DNA of 5,834 nucleotides, from contig JAAYKB010000196.1 in the NCBI GenBank assembly GCA_012522615.1, positions 1-5,834 on the forward strand, read 5' to 3'. Positions 4,582 to 5,834 of this stretch are shown piece after piece. The stretch is from Clostridiales bacterium. GTDB taxonomy: Bacteria; Bacillota; Clostridia; Oscillospirales; Acutalibacteraceae. The position numbers were made by a program, and so were the translations under genes. The notes beneath the pieces are model-generated. The model was not told the DNA's origin. It ran no database searches and worked only from the letters and a program-made list of their open reading frames with translations. Position 1 is the stretch's first letter, and each line of letters begins with the position of its first letter.

Positions 4582-5834
4582 TTGAAACAGTACAGTGCAA
4601 AGAATATCCGCAATGTCGCTTTGGTCGGCCATTCGGGTACGGGAAAGACGTCGCTGGCGGAAGCCATGCTTTTTCTGGCCAAGATGACAGACAGACTTGG
4701 ACGAATTGCCGACGGAACAACAACCTGTGATTTTGATCCAGAAGAAATCAAACGTAAAGCCTCTGTTTCGATGGCTATTGCTCCTGTTGAATGGAAGAAT
4801 ATTAAAATCAACATTTTAGATACACCGGGTTTGTTCGACTTTTCGGGGGGATTAAGCGAGGGAACACGGGCTGCCGGAAGCGCTGTGATTACGGTATCCG
4901 GTAAAAGCGGCGTCGCCGTGGGCGATGAAAAGGGATTTAAGGCTGCAACCAAAAGAGGAATTGCAAAGATATTCTTTATCAATGAATTGGACAACGAGAA
5001 TGCCGATTTCTATAAGGTTTTTGAAGATTTAAAGGCTCTTTACGGTACTATGGTCTGTCCGCTTGTTATTCCGCATGTTGAAAACAGGAAGGTTCAGTGT
5101 TACGTCAATCTGCTTGAAAATAAGGCTTATACTTACAAGGACGGGAAGGCGACCGAGGTTCCGATTCCCGAAATGGGTGGTCGTCTTGACGAGTTGCGTA
5201 CGGCAATGAATGAGGCGGTTGCCGAGACTAGCGAAGAACTGATGGAAAAGTACTTTTCCGGAGAGGAATACACTTCGGATGAACTTATAAACGGTCTTGC
5301 TGCCGGTGTGCAGAGCGGAGGGATTGCTCCGGTATTCTGCGGCTCGGCCTATATGCTTGAAGCAATTGATCAGCTCTTAAACGGGCTTATATGGCTTGCG
5401 CCCGACGCCGAAACCTTGGCGGGGGAGAGTGGGAAGGACCGCGACGGAAATGAGGTATCCCTGAAGATTGACGATAATGACCCTGTTGCCGCAATTGTAT
5501 TTAAGACGATTGTTGACCCGTTTGTCGGTAAGCTTCTTTATTTCAAGGTTGTAAGCGGTACGATTAAACCCGATATGACCTTGCTGAATATGCGTACCGG
5601 CGAGTCTGAAAAAATAGGCAAGATTTATTCCGTACGGGGTAAGAAGCAGGAAGAAACGCCCTGTGTCTGTGCGGGGGATATCGGTGCTGTGTCAAAGCTT
5701 GCAAACACCAACACCGGAGATACTCTCTGCTCGCAGTCCAGACCGGTTATCCTGCCGGGTGTCAAGTTTGAAGAGCCCTGTCTGTCAATGGCGGTGTATG
5801 CAAAAAACAAAGCTGATGAAGAAAAGATTTCCTC
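4582..5834 (+). CDS. Elongation factor G-like GTPase (EF-G2/FusA2 type), 3' truncated by the window
   Basis: 417 codons are visible with no stop. The family is about 690 residues, so roughly the last 270 are outside the window. Translated from TTG 4582, the start LKQYSAKNIRNVALVGHSG aligns with the N-terminus of EF-G-like proteins. The GTPase domain shows the P loop GHSGTGKT (16-23), switch I region GTTTCDFDPEEIKRKASV (45-62), G3 DTPG (80-83), G4 NELD (134-137, normally NKxD) and GSA (254-256, G5). Domain II follows from about 300 (DPVAAIVFKTIVDPFVGKL, then GDIGAVSKL and NTGDTLC). The wording of switch I and its surroundings is that of the EF-G2-like group rather than canonical translocase EF-G or TetM-type proteins. 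Its cellular task is not established; ribosome-bound GTP hydrolysis is expected from the family. It has its own promoters after the rlmB operon terminator. The G4 Lys-to-Glu change is unusual. Confidence 0.9.
   Translation, partial: MKQYSAKNIRNVALVGHSGTGKTSLAEAMLFLAKMTDRLGRIADGTTTCDFDPEEIKRKASVSMAIAPVEWKNIKINILDTPGLFDFSGGLSEGTRAAGSAVITVSGKSGVAVGDEKGFKAATKRGIAKIFFINELDNENADFYKVFEDLKALYGTMVCPLVIPHVENRKVQCYVNLLENKAYTYKDGKATEVPIPEMGGRLDELRTAMNEAVAETSEELMEKYFSGEEYTSDELINGLAAGVQSGGIAPVFCGSAYMLEAIDQLLNGLIWLAPDAETLAGESGKDRDGNEVSLKIDDNDPVAAIVFKTIVDPFVGKLLYFKVVSGTIKPDMTLLNMRTGESEKIGKIYSVRGKKQEETPCVCAGDIGAVSKLANTNTGDTLCSQSRPVILPGVKFEEPCLSMAVYAKNKADEEKIS

Noticed and set aside
4392..4994. Minus-strand 200-codon open frame
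   Set aside because: It is antisense to the EF-G-like gene, covering its conserved P-loop and DTPG codons, and also runs through the terminator. It is a shadow of the real gene.

Overview
The window looks like chromosomal DNA of a clostridial Bacillota. It has a DUF4364 family gene, sigma-A type promoters, GGAGG-type ribosome binding sites, short U-tailed terminators and a TTG start. GC content is intermediate. I see no insertion sequence, prophage gene, CRISPR array or attachment site.

Layout: positions 1-361 hold two minus-strand serine tRNA genes, tRNA-Ser(UGA) followed by tRNA-Ser(GCU). They have a near-consensus promoter at 330-358 and end at an intrinsic terminator at 1-40. Upstream of them on the same strand lies a 196-residue DUF4364 gene (359-949). 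A 256-base intergenic region (950-1205) carries divergent extended -10 promoters. The plus-strand transcript starts with rlmB (1206-1964), a 23S rRNA 2'-O-methyltransferase. After 36 bases comes a large membrane protein gene (about 2001-4358), and the pair ends at a strong hairpin terminator at 4397-4438. A second plus-strand unit follows, with its own promoters, and encodes an elongation factor G-like GTPase (from 4582). This gene is cut by the window end.

Most of the content concerns translation: two tRNAs, an rRNA methylase and an EF-G paralogue. The exception is the 785-residue membrane protein. Its C-terminal two thirds has the membrane layout and loop order of a P1B-type metal ATPase, but the DKTGT phosphorylation motif, the TGES actuator loop and the GDGxND hinge are missing or degenerate. 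It also carries a long acidic, probably disordered N-terminal region of about 235 residues. It looks like a catalytically dead P-type ATPase relative (pseudoenzyme) and is the most interesting item here. Its function cannot be read from the sequence.
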